Assembly (NCBI GenBank): GCA_965644295.1 | Contig: CBFFRP010000065.1 | Coordinates: 124,001 to 188,000 of the forward strand | DNA from: Paraphysomonas bandaiensis | Lineage: Eukaryota > Chrysophyceae | Direction: 5' to 3' | DNA length: 64,000 nucleotides | Shown here: positions 62,478 to 64,000 of the stretch, piece by piece | Position numbering within the stretch: the stretch's first letter is position 1 | Layout of the letters: each line of letters begins with the position of its first letter | Made by a program: the position numbers and the translations under genes | Notes under the pieces: model-generated | Seen by the model: the letters and a program-made list of their open reading frames with translations, nothing else | Told to the model about the DNA's origin: nothing | The model's database searches: none

Positions 62478-64000
62478 TTACCCCGCAAAATCATCTTCAA
62501 ATACCCAAAATTCAAACTGTGCACATGTAAACTGGTCCATAAAGCTTAATACACGGTTACCATAAGTATCAGACACAGCACTCATCCCATGAGACATGTC
62601 CTCATTCAGCATGAAAGCGAAGCCCTCGCCTCCACCACCCATACCAATGCTAAAGTTCGAAAAATACGCAAAAAGTTCATTCCTACGAGATATGTGAGGC
62701 ATATCTTATCAGAGAATATAAACACCTTATATACCTTTCAGTCCACGGGTAAATCTTTGTGCACGGCAGTGCCTTAAATACGAAACTATCCCCAGAACCG
62801 AAATAGGCTTTGCTCGGTGACATGAACTCTCCGTTAACAAACCCACCAAACACGTAACCCATTGTGTCTTGCACGACAAGCATACACGCCTTGTATGGTT
62901 TGGACAGCATAACATTGCTCAAATATATTAACGACGGCTTATCTTCTTCCAGGGAATATCTGATGTTGCAGTTTAGTCCCAGAACACTATCAGGAAAGCC
63001 CTGAGCTATCACATGAACTGCTGACTGTGACAATATTTTGCTCGCACGACCGACCATTCTGAATGGTTCAGAAGGAGTAACAATTCCATAGGACAGCCTC
63101 TCAACTGCTACTGTATGAATGGTGGACCTATACTCTTCTACCCTTTCCAGTACGAACGCACATACATCAGCCGTGTGTTTCAAACTCCATCGCTCATCCA
63201 AGCCAAGTAGATACTGAAGCACATGAAATCGAAGATTGTTTCTAACTGATTGAAGACTTGCAGAACCTTTTGAAGATGAAATTTCATCATAGTCCACCGC
63301 ATGAGAGCACATGAGTCTACAAAGTAGCACCAAAAGCTCAATTTGTTCGTCAGAGCTGAAGGTATGTTCATTAACTCGCACACCAGATTGACGGTTAAAT
63401 TGATGGCTTCTTCTAGTAGGAAATGTGCTACCAGAATCAAAGTCACTGTTAAAAATAATATCGTTATATGCTCGTCCTGCTATGGCACGTATTTGCGTAT
63501 TCATGATATCATGGTACAGCTCCGTACGGCATGACACAGTCACGCTATCGAGAATCGGAATCCGACGCCGTACGACATCATTCAATAAATTTTTGTCCCC
63601 TGTTCCCACTGGAGGCAATGGTGGCACTTTCGGGTCATACTTAGTCTCGTCTTCAAAGACATTGAAGGTAGTGCTGGTATCACTGCAATCAGTACTGGAT
63701 ATTATAGTCACGTCAGAAGAGGGTGTATGAACCGATCCCAGAAGGCGGAAGGCCACCTCGCAGCTTAGATCAATCCATCTCGCCAGAGCAACACATATTT
63801 CATTTACTCTTTCTTCAGTCTGTTTGTTGTTTGCAGCAAGCATAATACGCACTGCTCCGAGGGGCACCATGAGTTCTGCATGAGGCACAGGTACAGAAAT
63901 AGGCGATTCATACTTGACAACCAGTGACGACACATGTCGCACAGAGTCTTCCAGAGGTTTGACCGGCCTATCATGAACTATATCACTCGATACTGACAAG
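62478..64000 (-). CDS. TLDc-domain protein, 5' end outside the window
   Basis: Two exons seen, from the right edge to 62735 and 62682-62478 (intron 52 nt); at least 489 residues. The C-terminal ~170 residues are a TLDc domain: NIRYSLEEDKPSLIYLSNVM, ACMLVVQDTMGYVFGGFVNG, KAYFGSGDSFVFKALP, KIYPWTERNELFAYFSNFSI, MGGGGEGFAFMLNEDMSHGM, and a final FEFWVFEDDFAG. TLDc proteins (OXR1, NCOA7, TBC1D24, MEAK7) act in oxidation resistance and, in several cases, bind the V-ATPase. The preceding ~300 residues are helical and match nothing I know; there is no LysM or TBC domain in the visible part. The frame is open to the edge, so the start lies beyond 64000. Confidence 0.85.

Overview
The window is nuclear DNA from a eukaryotic microbe. 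Almost every gene is interrupted by short GT-AG introns, about 35-85 nt and mostly 45-60, and exon joins restore conserved protein families exactly. Gene content (mitochondrial ribosomal protein mS34, F1-ATPase gamma, PABPN1, VPS4, VPS13, eEF1B-gamma, RNF5/RNF185, CaMKK, tubby, spondin, TLDc) points to a protist; tubby suggests a flagellated ancestry. I cannot place it more exactly. A SAR-type protist fits the gene families and intron sizes, but that is inference.

Layout, left to right. 1-500: end of a Frag1/PGAP2-like membrane protein. 942-1426 (-): mS34. 1865-2865 (+): secreted-type NAD(P)-binding SDR. 3732-4532 (-): nuclear poly(A)-binding protein. 4942-5945 (+): ATP synthase gamma. 8133-9093 (+): membrane-anchored RING E3 like RNF5/RNF185. 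9450-12905: degenerate retroelement remnants, including a GC-richer RNase H/zinc-knuckle pseudogene. 14206-15776 (-): VPS4. 16271-17637 (+): beta-ketoacyl-ACP synthase. 18249-19029 (-): secreted spondin-domain protein. 19491-20938 (+): eEF1B-gamma. 22815-25216 (+): tubby protein. 26829-29034 (-): CaMKK-like kinase. 30465-33008 (-): Kex1-like serine carboxypeptidase. 33336-33951 (+): RidA family. 35278-36568 (+): signal-peptide ubiquitin-like protein with an acidic tail. 37372-37675: repeat remnant. 38153-39755 (-): Golgi-type putative glycosyltransferase. 40325-58425 (+): a 19-exon VPS13 of about 5,735 residues carrying a PDZ and two C2-like domains. 59085-61890: LTR-type retrotransposon remnants with a 76-nt inverted repeat. 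62478-64000 (-): TLDc-domain protein running off the right end.

There is no operon logic. The genes are single transcription units, often divergent (mS34/SDR, PABPN1/ATPgamma, VPS4/KAS, spondin/eEF1B-gamma, carboxypeptidase/RidA, glycosyltransferase/VPS13). Several serve endomembrane work: VPS4 and VPS13 (ESCRT and lipid transport), the RNF5-like E3 (ER-associated degradation), the secretory carboxypeptidase, the glycosyltransferase and the ubiquitin-like protein with a signal peptide. A shared upstream motif, TACTGCTGTA or its reverse complement, lies 100-350 bp ahead of about half the start codons and is the best candidate for an unlabelled regulatory signal. The most unusual proteins are the PDZ-bearing VPS13, the secretory ubiquitin-like protein, and a VPS4 with a four-cysteine zinc-ribbon-like insert.
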